64,000 nucleotides of DNA from Spiroplasma endosymbiont of Asaphidion curtum (GCF_964031085.1 NZ_OZ035001.1:620001-684000), one strand, 5' to 3'. Positions 1 to 11,079 are shown, numbered from the stretch's first letter. Notes: a model not told the origin generated them from the sequence alone. Translations and numbers: made by a program.

Positions 1-727
1 ACAAAAATTACTATTAGGTTGATCGCCTGAACAAATTTATGGCAGAATTAAAAATTTTCATAAAGAATGAATTATTAGTTTTAAAACAATTTACAATTGA
101 ATTTATTCTGGATTACTTGAAAAAGTTACTAATAAAAATTTAAGAAGAAAAGGTAAGAAACGAAAATCTCAAGAAAATCGCGGTAAATTTAATGGTAAAT
201 CAATTAAAGAACGAAATATTAATGTTAATAATCGTATAACTGTTGGTCATTGAGAAGGTGATACTGTAGTATCATCACGAGGTAAAAGTAAATCATGTTT
301 AATAACTTTAGTTGAAAGAACATCAAGATTTACTTTAGCAATGTTAGTTGAAAATAGAACTACTAAAGTTGTTAACAAAAACATTAGCCATTATTTATCA
401 ATTCTTCCAAATAATCTTGTTAAGACTATAACATTTGATAGGGGTAAAGAATTTTCTAATTGACAACAACTTGAAAAAAATTTAAATGTGAAAATTTATT
501 TTGCTAATGCGTATTCGCCTTGACAAAGAGGTACTAATGAAAATACTAATGGTTTAATTAGAGAAAAATTTCCTAAAAAATTTAATTTTTCAAATACTAC
601 TAAAAATGCAGTTCATAAATTTATATTGTCTTTAAACCAAAGACCAAGAAAAATACTAAATTATCTTTCACCAATCGAATATTTGGTTAGAAAAATAATT
701 TAGTTGCACTTAACTTTACAATTTGGC
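1..727 (+). mobile_element. IS30-family element, left end outside window
   Basis: This is the right two thirds of the 1082-bp IS30 element found eight or more times here. It ends in the right inverted end, whose reverse complement begins GCCAAATTGTAAAG, at 727. The left part lies before the window. It is followed directly by terminal scraps of IS5-A rather than by a recognisable target duplication. Confidence 0.9.
2..703 (+). CDS. IS30-family transposase, 5' end outside window
   Basis: This is the last 234 codons of a 316-aa IS30 transposase, in frame from base 2 and read with UGA as Trp. The visible catalytic core has GHWEGDTV (first Asp), TFDRGKEF (second Asp) and NENTNGLIREKF (Glu). The helix-turn-helix N-terminus lies outside the window. 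Compared with the other copies, one Glu is Lys (gttaacaaaaac instead of gttaacgaaaac), away from the catalytic triad. The stop TAG is followed by the right inverted end. It is probably functional if its missing start is intact. Confidence 0.85.
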
Positions 728-764
728 AATTACAAATTATTTTAATAAGTAATGCAAGAAGTCT
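728..764 (+). mobile_element. IS5-A terminal scrap
   Basis: A 37-bp remnant matching only the extreme 3' end of IS5-A and ending AATGCAAGAAGTCT. It is followed directly by a second, longer 3' remnant, so two broken copies lie in tandem. Confidence 0.75.
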
Positions 765-908
765 AATAAAATAATTTTTTGTTGTGTCAAAATTTACACA
801 TTTAATAAAATCCATAAGTATTAACCTAATAAAAGTTAGAAATTACTATATAGTATTTTTTATTTACAAATAATTTGTAATTATTTTAATAAGTAATGCA
901 AGAAGTCT
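765..908 (+). mobile_element. IS5-A solitary 3' end
   Basis: About 144 bp identical to the non-coding 3' tail of the complete IS5-A copies, from aataaaataattttttg to the terminal AAGTCT. No transposase coding sequence is attached. The next bases begin with AAT, the usual target duplication, and then enter IS5-B. Confidence 0.8.
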
Positions 909-1532
909 AATATTAGTCATGTTAGTTGTATTCGTAATATCTTTTGAGTTGAAAATACTCTAATAAAAAATAGTCACTTTCATATACCTGGCAAAAAGAT
1001 ATTATTGGAAAATAAGGGTACTAATAATAATTTATTAGCAATTGATGCTACAGAAATTCCAATTGAAAGAATTAAAAAAAACTAAAATTATTATTTTCTG
1101 GTAAGAAAAGGCAACATTCATTAAAATCGCAAATAATTATTGATTTATTTAACAATAAAATTATTTCAGTAGATTTTTGTTATGGCAGTATTCATGATTA
1201 TAAGTTATTTTTAAAATCAAATACACTTATAAATCCAAAATTAGAATTAATTGCTGATTCAGGATATCAAGGTTTGCAAAATGTTCATAAAAATACATTA
1301 TTGCCAATTTAAAAAGAGTAAAAATAATCCTTTAAATCCAGATAAAAAGGAATATAATAGCTTTTTAAGTAAAGTTAGAATTGCCATTGAACATGTTTTT
1401 GCTAGATTAAAAAGATTTAAAATACTAGTTTATCGTTATCGCAATAAGATTAGAAGATTTGGATTACGATTTAACTTAATTTCAGGAATATATAATTTTG
1501 AATTAAGCTAGTTATAGTTATGTACCAAGTCT
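909..1532 (+). pseudogene. IS5-B transposase remnant, frameshifted
   Basis: This is the catalytic half of a second IS5-family transposase, related to but distinct from IS5-A. The N-terminal part is missing, replaced by IS5-A debris. The frame opens with the region around LAIDATEIPIER (catalytic Asp) and passes an A8-C run that would allow a -1 shift, as in IS5-A. It then reads LIADSGYQGLQ (second Asp) and ends with AIEHVFARLKRF (Glu) and a stop at 1511. An extra T near 1309, compared with the copy at 6584-6818, breaks the frame after LLPI. The element ends at 1532 in GTTATGTACCAAGTCT. It is inactive. Confidence 0.8.
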
Positions 1533-1783
1533 ATTGCAAAATGAAACAAATTGCTATAGCTAATAGGATGTTATCTATTAACTGGTAAACTTCTTTTGGT
1601 GTTATGGCGACCACCCACAATTTATCGTGCTTTAATACATACCAACATTATTAATTCACTTGTATTTAATTTTCAAAGAACAAATTTTAACACCTTATAA
1701 AATAAAAAGACAATCATCGCTGACTGTCTTAATACTTATTCAAATATTTGCCCACCTAACAAAACTTTATGCGTCCATCTTGC
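1533..1783 (-). repeat. Long repeat shared with 25003-25250, contains a terminator
   Basis: About 245 bp nearly identical to 25003-25250, in the same orientation. Read on the minus strand it starts GGACGCATAAAG and contains a hairpin AAGACA...TGTCTT followed by a T run (near 1709-1735), typical of a factor-independent terminator. It then has GTTCTTTGAAAATTAAATAC, a sequence type seen in Firmicutes rRNA leaders. No convincing protein is encoded. The second copy fuses to the end of rsgA, so the repeat may be a boundary of mobile DNA. 1784-1860 holds nothing recognisable. Confidence 0.6.
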
Positions 1784-1860
1784 TACTAATATTCTTACAA
1801 GGTTGTCGTTCATAAATAAGTTGATATAATTATTTATGTTAAAAAATATTTATCTTTTTT

Positions 1861-2004
1861 AGACTTGGTACATAACTATAACATTTTGCACCTACCAAAC
1901 TATAAAATTCACTTTCATCTTTATATTTATCTAATATTTGTGCTTCATCTAGAAAATAATATTATCAAAATAGTAGATAAAATTGAGGGTTATGTACCAA
2001 GTCT
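1861..2004 (+). mobile_element. 144-bp MITE with IS5-B ends
   Basis: Perfect 16-bp terminal inverted repeats AGACTTGGTACATAAC / GTTATGTACCAAGTCT bound a 144-bp element with no complete gene. The same element occurs at 33434-34664 (interrupted), 48858-49001 and 59347-59490. Its ends match those of IS5-B. It lies just upstream of the permease gene, and the flank after its right end (TATTATAAT) looks like a -10 box. Confidence 0.9.
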
Positions 2005-2041
2005 ATTATAATAATTTATTAAGTTGAGGTTAGATACACTT

Positions 2042-5000
2042 ATGAAACATTGAAAATGAAACAAATTATTTAAGCAAGCCTTTTGAGGAGCATTTAAACA
2101 TAAAATCCAAATTATTTCATTAATTTTATTAACTATTATCTTATCAACGACAATTACCTTAACTTGAATTACGACAAGATGACTCTTAAATGGTGAAACA
2201 GCAATGAATAGTGCTACAACACCATTTAATTATAGTTATCGCTTTAATAGTAAAAATAGTCCTAAACTTCAAAGTATATCACCAACATTTAATATTTGTA
2301 CTGCTTTCAGTAAAAGTTCATTAACAGAATCTAATATTAGTAAAAATATAAAAGATAATAGTACACCAATAATTACCATTGCGAATGAAAATGATCGTAC
2401 GGGGTGTTTATTACCATTAACATCAAAAAGTTTAGATATTACCGAAAAAGTAACAAGTGATAATACTATCACGATTGAAAATATTTCCTTTAAAAATTTA
2501 CTAAAATGAGAAAATATTAATACAAATAGTCCAGCCTTTAAAAATTCACTCTTTGGTCAAATTTTACATAAAAAATATCATGGCATTCCTAATAAACAAT
2601 TTAAAATATTATATGAACAATATGCACCCTTGGTTGAAGAATACATTAAACCAATTTTTGCCTTTTATTTATTTAACCTTTATAAAGCTAATAATGATAA
2701 ACTTAAATATCCAGAAAAAACAACAGATGCTAATTATCTTGACAAAGTTAAAGTATTTAAAGAAACATTTTTAAGAGACTTTATTAATGCTCGTAATGAC
2801 GACAGTTGAGTAAGAGATATAAATAATGAAACTGATTTTTCTAGTGATAATGTTCCAATTTTTGGTTGCGGAATTAATATTTTTCAACAATTAACAAAAG
2901 AAGATTATGAAAAAAAGTTTCCTCAAGCAACAAATTTTAATAATAAAGCTTTTTTTAAACAAGGTTTTAAAGGTGATTTAGGAAATATTTTAATGAATAT
3001 TAACAAAGATAATAATGAAATTAATTTACAGCTAACAAACGACCACATAATTGATAATAAGAATAGTAATTATCTAAATGTTGCCAAATATCTAACACTT
3101 CCAATTGGTGGAACATCTTTAAGAAATAATTGAGATATTTCGCAAGCAATATGAAATCAACATAATAAATTAGTTGGCTTATTAAGTAACTTTAATGTTA
3201 ATTTACGCCAAGAGTACTTATTTTCTGATTTTGCTACTAATATCCGTTATCGTGTAATTAGTGTTAATCCTAATAATGACCCTAAAAAAAATAATATTAA
3301 AATCATTAGTGGCACCTATCCTACTGGTGCTAATCAAATTGTAATTAATCCTCAGTTTGCTGAAAAATATAATTATAAAATTGGTGATACTCTTAAAATT
3401 GGTAGCTATAAATTAATAATTACTGGCATTGGTGGCGATAACTTTACATCCTTACCTGTTGTTCATCCAATAAACTTTCTTCCCAATCCAACAAAAGAAG
3501 CTGTTTTATTCGTTAACCACCAATTATTTATTCGTGATGAATTCATTCGTTATAGTGATATTGAAGATATATCCAATGTATATTTAACATACACAGGAAA
3601 TAATATTGCCAATGATTTCGAATTATTTCGACTTTTTCTTAATGATAATTTTAAAAAAAATAATAATATCATTGAAACTGTTCATCAAAAAATGATAGCT
3701 TACAATAACAATCCGCAAGACATTCAAAAAATTACTCAAGATTTAAAAATAACTTCAACGATTGAAAATAGTAACAGTAACAATTACATTAATCGTGGTT
3801 TTAATTCATTACCAACAATTACTAGAACATATACTTGATTTAGTATTATTATTGTTATTTTTATGACAATGTTAACAGTTTTTGCAACAGTATTAATTAT
3901 TAGAAAAACAGTTGAACGCAACGCAACACAAATTGGTGTTTTGAAAGCATTAGGCTATGAAAATAAAACAATTATTGGTTCATATTGATCTTATGCCTTA
4001 ATAACAACAATTCTTGCTGTGCCAATTGGCTGAATTATTGGTAGTGTTTTACAAATAGCCGTAATGAAAATTTTTGAAAATTTCTTTACGATTCCAACTA
4101 ATATTTTTTATTTTGATATCATTCCTTTTCTAATTGCTTTGGCAATTAATATCATTGTGATTTTAATTACGGTAACAATTACTGCTTATAAACAAGTAGC
4201 AAAAAATACAATTACCCTATTACGACCTAACAGTGATAACAAACCTTCAAAAGCAATTTCTGGCATCCACAAAAGATGATTTGCATTTGGAAGCTTCAAA
4301 ACTCGGTTTCGTTTTGCATTGGCATCAGTTTCATATAAGAAAATTATTATTATGTTTGTAACAATTCTTATTGCTTCATTCACTATCGCTACTGCTTTAA
4401 TGCTCCCAGCTACTGTTCGCAGTCTTGATGATTCTTATTATGGACTTTTAAAATATCAAACTAATGCTGAATTTCAACAACCAATTAGTAATATCCCAAC
4501 AACTCGTTATAATTTATACCCTTGAAAAGGGATTGATGCTCAAAATCAAAGCCTTGATTACCCAATTACTGAAATTCGCCCGGTAGCTGATTACTATAAA
4601 GATGCTCCTACTAAATCTTGAAAAAAACTTAGTGATAATACCAAAAACATTAATTTAGATGATATTTTAAAACAAATTGCTTATAACTATTATTGAACAG
4701 GTGGCAGAGGAATTTCTTTAGGTTGATTAGAACAAATTTCTAAGGATTTTAATAATAATCCCAAACTTTCAGGATTATTATCCACAATTATTTGCCCAAT
4801 GGTAAACACCATCTTAACAACTAATACCAAAATAAATACTAGCGATAATTGAAGAACCTGTACAATGAATGCAATTGAAACAGCTGTTCCTTCTTATATT
4901 AAAGACTTTCTTAATATTCTTGGAAGAAAAGAACGCTTAACAATTACTCATAATACTTTACCTTATAATGCTAATGAAGATGAATTATACACATATTATG

Positions 5001-6508
5001 ATACTAACTTAAATAATGTCGCTTTTAAAACACTAGGAATAAAACCAAATAGTCGCATGATTGCATTAAAAGAAAGTTCAAAATATATTCAAGAAGAAAA
5101 ATGACTTGATAAAATTCCAGCAATTATTAATCGTTCAATGCAAATAAAACATAATTTAAAAGTTGATAGTATTTTTGAAAGTGAAGTTCAACAAAAACAA
5201 TTACAGTATATGAGTGCTAATAATAAATGATATCCTGCTCATACTTCCTTTTGAATTTATCGTGACGAAAATAACTCTGAAAATATCTATAATATGCCTT
5301 TAGATAAATGAAGTATTAATGATAATAACTCTCCTTATGGTTGAACTAATCATTATGGTTATAAAGAAAACGATATTGGTGATGATGACACTGCTAAAAG
5401 TTATCGTAACTTAAATGAAATAATTTTACGATTCCCCAAAGAAGAAATCACAATTGATAATATCAAATATCCAGCAATTAAAGATGAATTTTTAAAAGAA
5501 ATTGTTAATGAGAAAATACCAACAAATAATAATAAATTCGTTATTGAACAATCACCCGACAATAAATGATGACATATTAGAGCCTTTGTGCCATTTGCTA
5601 CTAAAAATAAATTCGTTGATAAAAACTTTATGACATCAGCACTAAATCTCTTAAATCAATCATATGACAATCCATTATGAAATATTTTTATTGCGATACT
5701 AGACGGTAAAACTATTGGTAATAAAGAAATACCTAAAATTTTAAAAATTGATAATACCCCCACACCACAAAAAATTAAATATCAAGTTAAAGCAATTCAT
5801 GAATCTTATGGTGAATTAAAAATTTATGTTAATCAACGAGTTGCTAATCAAATTCTTGGTTTTAATGTCACAACAAGTAGTGACATTTATAAAAAAGATC
5901 CTTTTAATAAAGAACCATTATGATTTAATGGTCGATTATCATCTAATTCTGAATTAACTGATGTTACTAGTAGATATTCAACAACTTCAATTCTCGGTGA
6001 TTATTCAATTGCTAGTTTAAATGATAATGTTGCTAACACTGTAACTAACAGTGAACTATTAACAGTAAAACGAGAATTAATTAAAAACTTAACAACAGTG
6101 GCTTCTAGTATTGCTACCATCTTTATTTTAGGTTCAATTAGTCTATCCGTAATTATTGTTGTAATGATTTCTAACCTTCTTGTCCAACAGTTTGCTAAAC
6201 TAATGGCCATTATGAAAATTCAAGGATATAAATATCGTGAAATTAATAGTTTAACTTTATCAATGTTTATTCCTGCTGCTATTATGGGCTTTATCGTTGG
6301 ATTTATCGGTGCTTGATTTATTTGTCAAGGTATCTTATGAACTATTGGAATTTTTACTGGATTCATTATTCCCTTATATTTCCAATGATGACTTTTACCA
6401 ATAACATTAGCAACGATTACAATTATTTATACGCTGACTTATATAATTTCAACCGAAACATTAAAACGAATGAATGTACTTGAATTAGTAAAAAGTAGCG
6501 ACGAATAA
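2042..6508 (+). CDS. Giant FtsX/MacB-type ABC transporter permease
   Basis: 1488 aa with UGA as Trp. It begins with a transmembrane helix (about residues 20-43), then a large extracellular region to about 595. Three helices follow (about 598-620, 653-675, 690-715), with the FtsX-like text QIGVLKALGYENKTIIGSYW. A short cytoplasmic linker leads to a helix at about 766-786, a second large extracellular region, and three C-terminal helices (about 1345-1383, 1406-1430, 1440-1470) with MAIMKIQGYKYREI. The two half-modules look like a duplicated FtsX domain. Such mollicute proteins are usually paired with a LolD/MacB-type ATPase for lipoprotein or peptide handling at the membrane, but no ATPase gene is adjacent. 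Start chosen at ATG with TTGAGGT upstream. The exact substrate is unknown. Confidence 0.85.
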
Positions 6509-6583
6509 GTTATTTAAAGCAGAAAGACTACAAAAACTAATGAAAAAAATATTTCCAACTTTATAACAAGCATTTTTTTCAAT

Positions 6584-6818
6584 AGACTTGGTACATAACT
6601 ATAACTAGCTTAATTCAAAATTATATATTCCTGAAATTAAGTTAAATCGTAATCCAAATCTTCTAATCTTATTGCGACAACGATAAACTAGTATTTTAAA
6701 TCTTTTTAATCTAGCAAACACATGTTCAATGGCAATTCTAACTTTACTTAAAAAGCTATTATATTCCTTTTTATCTGGATTTAAAGGATTATTTTTACTC
6801 TTTTTAATTGGCAATAAT
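6584..6818 (-). mobile_element. IS5-B 3' fragment
   Basis: The right end of IS5-B on the minus strand, starting with AGACTTGGTACATAAC. It encodes the last 69 or so residues of the transposase (KVRIAIEHVFARLKRF, stop at 6605). It is cut at 6818 by the IS5-A fragment that starts at 6819. In this copy the frame lost in 909-1532 is intact around MPIKKSKNN, which shows the single-base insertion in the other copy. An AAT precedes the end at 6581-6583. Confidence 0.85.
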
Positions 6819-7228
6819 AGACTTCTTGCATTACTTATTTATTAAACAAAATTCCTATAAAATATATTTAAAATAGAAATTATAAGGAATTTAAGATTAT
6901 GAAATTTGATAAATTTAATTTTATTAATGATAAAGAATTATTACGATTAACTGGAATAAAGCAAAGTACTTTTAATAAAATGTTAAATATTTTAAAAGAA
7001 GCTGAGTTAAAAAAGTTTAAAAGAGGTGGTAAAAATAATAAATTATCATTAGAAAATAGATTATTGATGACTTTATCATATTGACGAGAATATCGTACTT
7101 ATTTTCATCTTGGTAAAAGTTTTGATATTAGTGAAGCTAGTTGTTATCGAAATATCAAGTGAATTGAAGATATTTTAATCAAACATCCTGATTTTCAACA
7201 ACTTGCTGGTAAAAAAGCATTAATAAAT
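6819..7228 (+). mobile_element. IS5-A 5' fragment
   Basis: The left end of IS5-A, including promoter and RBS, and the first 110 codons of the transposase (ATG at 6899). It is interrupted at 7228 by an inverted IS5-A 3' end that again begins AGACTTCTTGCATTACTT after AAT. The encoded N-terminal peptide lacks all catalytic residues. Confidence 0.9.
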
Positions 7229-7374
7229 AGACTTCTTGCATTACTTATTAAAATAATTACAAATTATTTGTAAATAAAAAATACTATATAGTAATTTCTA
7301 ACTTTTATTAGGTTAATACTTATGGATTTTATTAAATGTGTAAATTTTGACACAACAAAAAATTATTTTATTAT
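7229..7374 (-). mobile_element. IS5-A solitary 3' end, inverted
   Basis: About 146 bp of IS5-A 3' tail on the minus strand, without coding sequence. It abuts the IS30 copy at 7375-8456. A matching plus-strand piece (8457-8498) lies on the other side, so the IS30 copy sits between inverted IS5-A tails that begin at almost the same internal position. Confidence 0.85.
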
Positions 7375-8456
7375 GCCAAATTGTAAAGTTAAGTGCAACT
7401 AAATTATTTTTCTAACCAAATATTCGATTGGTGAAAGATAATTTAGTATTTTTCTTGGTCTTTGGTTTAAAGACAATATAAATTTATGAACTGCATTTTT
7501 AGTAGTATTTGAAAAATTAAATTTTTTAGGAAATTTTTCTCTAATTAAACCATTAGTATTTTCATTAGTACCTCTTTGTCAAGGCGAATACGCATTAGCA
7601 AAATAAATTTTCACATTTAAATTTTTTTCAAGTTGTTGTCAATTAGAAAATTCTTTACCCCTATCAAATGTTATAGTCTTAACAAGATTATTTGGAAGAA
7701 TTGATAAATAATGGCTAATGTTTTCGTTAACAACTTTAGTAGTTCTATTTTCAACTAACATTGCTAAAGTAAATCTTGATGTTCTTTCAACTAAAGTTAT
7801 TAAACATGATTTACTTTTACCTCGTGATGATACTACAGTATCACCTTCTCAATGACCAACAGTTATACGATTATTAACATTAATATTTCGTTCTTTAATT
7901 GATTTACCATTAAATTTACCGCGATTTTCTTGAGATTTTCGTTTCTTACCTTTTCTTCTTAAATTTTTATTAGTAACTTTTTCAAGTAATCCAGAATAAA
8001 TTCAATTGTAAATTGTTTTAAAACTAATAATTCATTCTTTATGAAAATTTTTAATTCTGCCATAAATTTGTTCAGGCGATCAACCTAATAGTAATTTTTG
8101 TTGTACATATTTTACTAATTCTCTATTTTTAAACTTATGAAAATAAACATGTGATTGTTTTCTGTTTTCTGCTTTATTTTGTGCAATTAATGAAAAATAA
8201 TGATTACTATCTTTATTTCTATTGACTTCTCGAATAATAGTACTAATACTTCGATTAAGATTTTTAGCTATTTCACTAATTTTTACTTTAAACTTCAATT
8301 GATTCTCAATATAAATTCTTTCATATATGCCAAGATGTTTGTAACCCATATAAAAACTCCTTGCTTTGTTTTTTCTAAAATAAACTTAGCATCATGAAAT
8401 TTTTATATGAGATTTTTTGCAATTTTATTTACTTGCACTTACAAGTATAATTCAGC
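7375..8456 (-). mobile_element. Complete IS30-family element
   Basis: A 1082-bp copy bounded by GCCAAATTGTAAAGTTAAG (transposase 3' side) and, on the other strand, GCTGAATTATACTTG. The ends are imperfect inverted repeats of about 29 bp. It carries one transposase gene. No simple target duplication is visible because both flanks are rearranged IS5-A tails. Confidence 0.92.
7399..8349 (-). CDS. IS30-family transposase
   Basis: 316 aa, complete with UGA as Trp, and catalyses cut-and-paste movement of the element. The N-terminal helix-turn-helix (MGYKHLGIYERIYIENQ, then ISEIAKNLNRSISTIIRE) should bind the terminal inverted repeats. The C-terminal RNase-H-like DDE core shows GHWEGDTV, TFDRGKEF and GTNENTNGLIREKFP. 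The start is fixed by the RBS AAGGAG about 7 bases before ATG. The long antisense frame over the N-terminus is a shadow. All catalytic residues are present, so this copy is probably active. Confidence 0.92.
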
Positions 8457-8498
8457 AAATAATAAAATAATTTTTTGTTGTGTCAAAATTTACACATT
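8457..8498 (+). mobile_element. IS5-A 3'-tail scrap
   Basis: About 40 bp of IS5-A tail (aataataaaataattttttg to ttacacatt), cut by the complete IS5-A copy that starts at 8499. It mirrors the inverted fragment at 7229-7374 across the intervening IS30 copy. Confidence 0.7.
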
Positions 8499-9581
8499 AG
8501 ACTTCTTGCATTACTTATTTATTAAACAAAATTCCTATAAAATATATTTAAAATAGAAATTATAAGGAATTTAAGATTATGAAATTTGATAAATTTAATT
8601 TTATTAATGATAAAGAATTATTACGATTAACTGGAATAAAGCAAAGTACTTTTAATAAAATGTTAAATATTTTAAAAGAAGCTGAGTTAAAAAAGTTTAA
8701 AAGAGGTGGTAAAAATAATAAATTATCATTAGAAAATAGATTATTGATGACTTTATCATATTGACGAGAATATCGTACTTATTTTCATCTTGGTAAAAGT
8801 TTTGATATTAGTGAAGCTAGTTGTTATCGAAATATCAAGTGAATTGAAGATATTTTAATCAAACATCCTGATTTTCAACAACTTGCTGGTAAAAAAGCAT
8901 TAATAAATGATTATTTTAATGATAAAACAATTATTATTGATGCTACAGAAACACCCATTCAACGCCCAAAAAAGACAAAAACAATCTTATTCAGGAAAAA
9001 AGAAAAAACACACTATTAAAACACAAGTAATTATTGAAAAAGAAAGCAAAATAATTATTGCAACAAATTTTTCTCTCGGCAAAAAGCATGATTTTTGTTT
9101 ATTTAAAGAATCAAAAATCCCAATTTTAAAAAATACTAAATTAATAGTTGATAATGGTTATCAAGGAATACAAAAAATTCATAGTAATGTTCTAATACCT
9201 AAGAAAAAAACAAAGAAAAACCCTTTAAATAAAGAACAAAAACATAATAATAAATTAATTTCAAAAATGAGAATTATTATTGAAAATATTTTTGCTATTC
9301 TTAAAAAATTTAAAATTATTACTGAAAAATATCGTAATCGTAGAAAACGATTTAGTTTAAGATTTAATTTAATTGCTTCAATTTATAATTTGCAATTATA
9401 GATAACATAAAATATTTATTTAAAATTAAATTTAAATAATAAAATAATTTTTTGTTGTGTCAAAATTTACACATTTAATAAAATCCATAAGTATTAACCT
9501 AATAAAAGTTAGAAATTACTATATAGTATTTTTTATTTACAAATAATTTGTAATTATTTTAATAAGTAATGCAAGAAGTCT
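8499..9581 (+). mobile_element. Complete IS5-A element, one base short
   Basis: 1083 bp with intact ends AGACTTCTTGCATTACTT and its complement. All other complete copies are 1084 bp. The missing base is in the A run near 8962-8967, six A instead of seven. The left flank is ATT (inside IS5-A debris) and the right flank is AAT, followed by ISLre2 sequence. Confidence 0.93.
8579..9401 (+). pseudogene. IS5-A transposase with defective frameshift site
   Basis: An IS5-family (ISL2-like) DDE transposase in two frames. The first covers the N-terminal DNA-binding part (MKFDKFNFINDKELL...) and the first catalytic Asp (IIIDATETP). The second covers the rest, with LIVDNGYQGIQ (Asp) and RIIIENIFAILKKF (Glu). 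In the other copies a -1 slip at seven A joins the frames. Here only six A are present, so the second frame lies at +1 and a -1 slip would not produce the full protein. This copy is likely inactive in cis. The RBS AAGGAA precedes ATG by about 9 bases. Confidence 0.8.
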
Positions 9582-9995
9582 AATATTATTTTTGAAAATC
9601 GCAAAGTAACACTAAATAGTTGAATTAAATTATATAAGGATGGAAATCATCAAGAATTAATCAAAAACAGTCGTAATGTTGCTAAAAATGAATTAAATAA
9701 AGATATTAAAACAAATTTAAGAAAAACGAGTAATTATTTTAAAAACAATAAGCATGGTATTCATTATCAAAATTTAAAATGAAATATCGGTTGTAGCATC
9801 GAAAGTGATGTGTCACATTTGGTAAAACAACAATTAGGATATGGGGCGAAAATATATAATCATAAGAATTTAAATAACTTATTACATTTAAGAATGGCAA
9901 ATTTAAACAAATTAAATGTATTACATTATATTAATGAAAATATTAATTCAGAAATAGAAATCAGAAAAGAAATATATAAAAATTCATTATGAAAT
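9582..9995 (+). pseudogene. ISLre2 (UPF0236) transposase internal/C-terminal fragment
   Basis: An open fragment of about 138 codons (NIIFENRKVTLNSWIKLY... to KNSLW). It closely matches the C-terminal third of the complete gene at 13658-15040, including the IESDVSHLV motif, with a few substitutions. Both ends are cut by complete IS5-A copies at AAT sites. It is a remnant of a second ISLre2 copy and is not functional. Confidence 0.88.
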
Positions 9996-11079
9996 AGACT
10001 TCTTGCATTACTTATTTATTAAACAAAATTCCTATAAAATATATTTAAAATAGAAATTATAAGGAATTTAAGATTATGAAATTTGATAAATTTAATTTTA
10101 TTAATGATAAAGAATTATTACGATTAACTGGAATAAAGCAAAGTACTTTTAATAAAATGTTAAATATTTTAAAAGAAGCTGAGTTAAAAAAGTTTAAAAG
10201 AGGTGGTAAAAATAATAAATTATCATTAGAAAATAGATTATTGATGACTTTATCATATTGACGAGAATATCGTACTTATTTTCATCTTGGTAAAAGTTTT
10301 GATATTAGTGAAGCTAGTTGTTATCGAAATATCAAGTGAATTGAAGATATTTTAATCAAACATCCTGATTTTCAACAACTTGCTGGTAAAAAAGCATTAA
10401 TAAATGATTATTTTAATGATAAAACAATTATTATTGATGCTACAGAAACACCCATTCAACGCCCAAAAAAAGACAAAAACAATCTTATTCAGGAAAAAAG
10501 AAAAAACACACTATTAAAACACAAGTAATTATTGAAAAAGAAAGCAAAATAATTATTGCAACAAATTTTTCTCTCGGTAAAAAGCATGATTTTTGTTTAT
10601 TTAAAGAATCAAAAATCCCAATTTTAAAAAATACTAAATTAATAGTTGATAATGGTTATCAAGGAATACAAAAAATTCATAGTAATGTTCTAATACCTAA
10701 GAAAAAAACAAAGAAAAACCCTTTAAATAAAGAACAAAAACATAATAATAAATTAATTTCAAAAATGAGAATTATTATTGAAAATATTTTTGCTATTCTT
10801 AAAAAATTTAAAATTATTACTGAAAAATATCGTAATCGTAGAAAACGATTTAGTTTAAGATTTAATTTAATTGCTTCAATTTATAATTTGCAATTATAGA
10901 TAACATAAAATATTTATTTAAAATTAAATTTAAATAATAAAATAATTTTTTGTTGTGTCAAAATTTACACATTTAATAAAATCCATAAGTATTAACCTAA
11001 TAAAAGTTAGAAATTACTATATAGTATTTTTTATTTACAAATAATTTGTAATTATTTTAATAAGTAATGCAAGAAGTCT
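9996..11079 (+). mobile_element. Complete IS5-A element
   Basis: A 1084-bp copy with intact inverted ends and AAT on the left flank. The right side passes straight into another IS5-A tail (11080-11188). Confidence 0.95.
10076..10899 (+). CDS. IS5-A transposase, made by -1 frameshift
   Basis: An IS5-family transposase of about 274 aa when a -1 slip is allowed. Frame 0 begins MKFDKFNFINDKELL, contains SYWREYRTYFHLGKSF (Trp from UGA) and the catalytic Asp in IIIDATETP, and reaches a C-CCA-AAA-AAA-GAC site near 10462. Slipping back one base at the A run continues as KKRQKQSYSGKKKKHT, then LIVDNGYQGIQ and IIIENIFAILKKF (Asp, Glu), ending at TAG. Without the slip, frame 0 stops about 20 codons later. 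Six of seven copies that keep the site have seven A, which argues that the site is selected and not an error. Confidence 0.85.

Noticed and set aside
8200..8397. 65-residue frame antisense to each IS30 transposase start (also at 11655, 45683, 49343, 52212, 55094, 56471, 56907)
   Set aside because: It is an exact shadow of the transposase N-terminus, repeated only because the element is repeated, and has no RBS.
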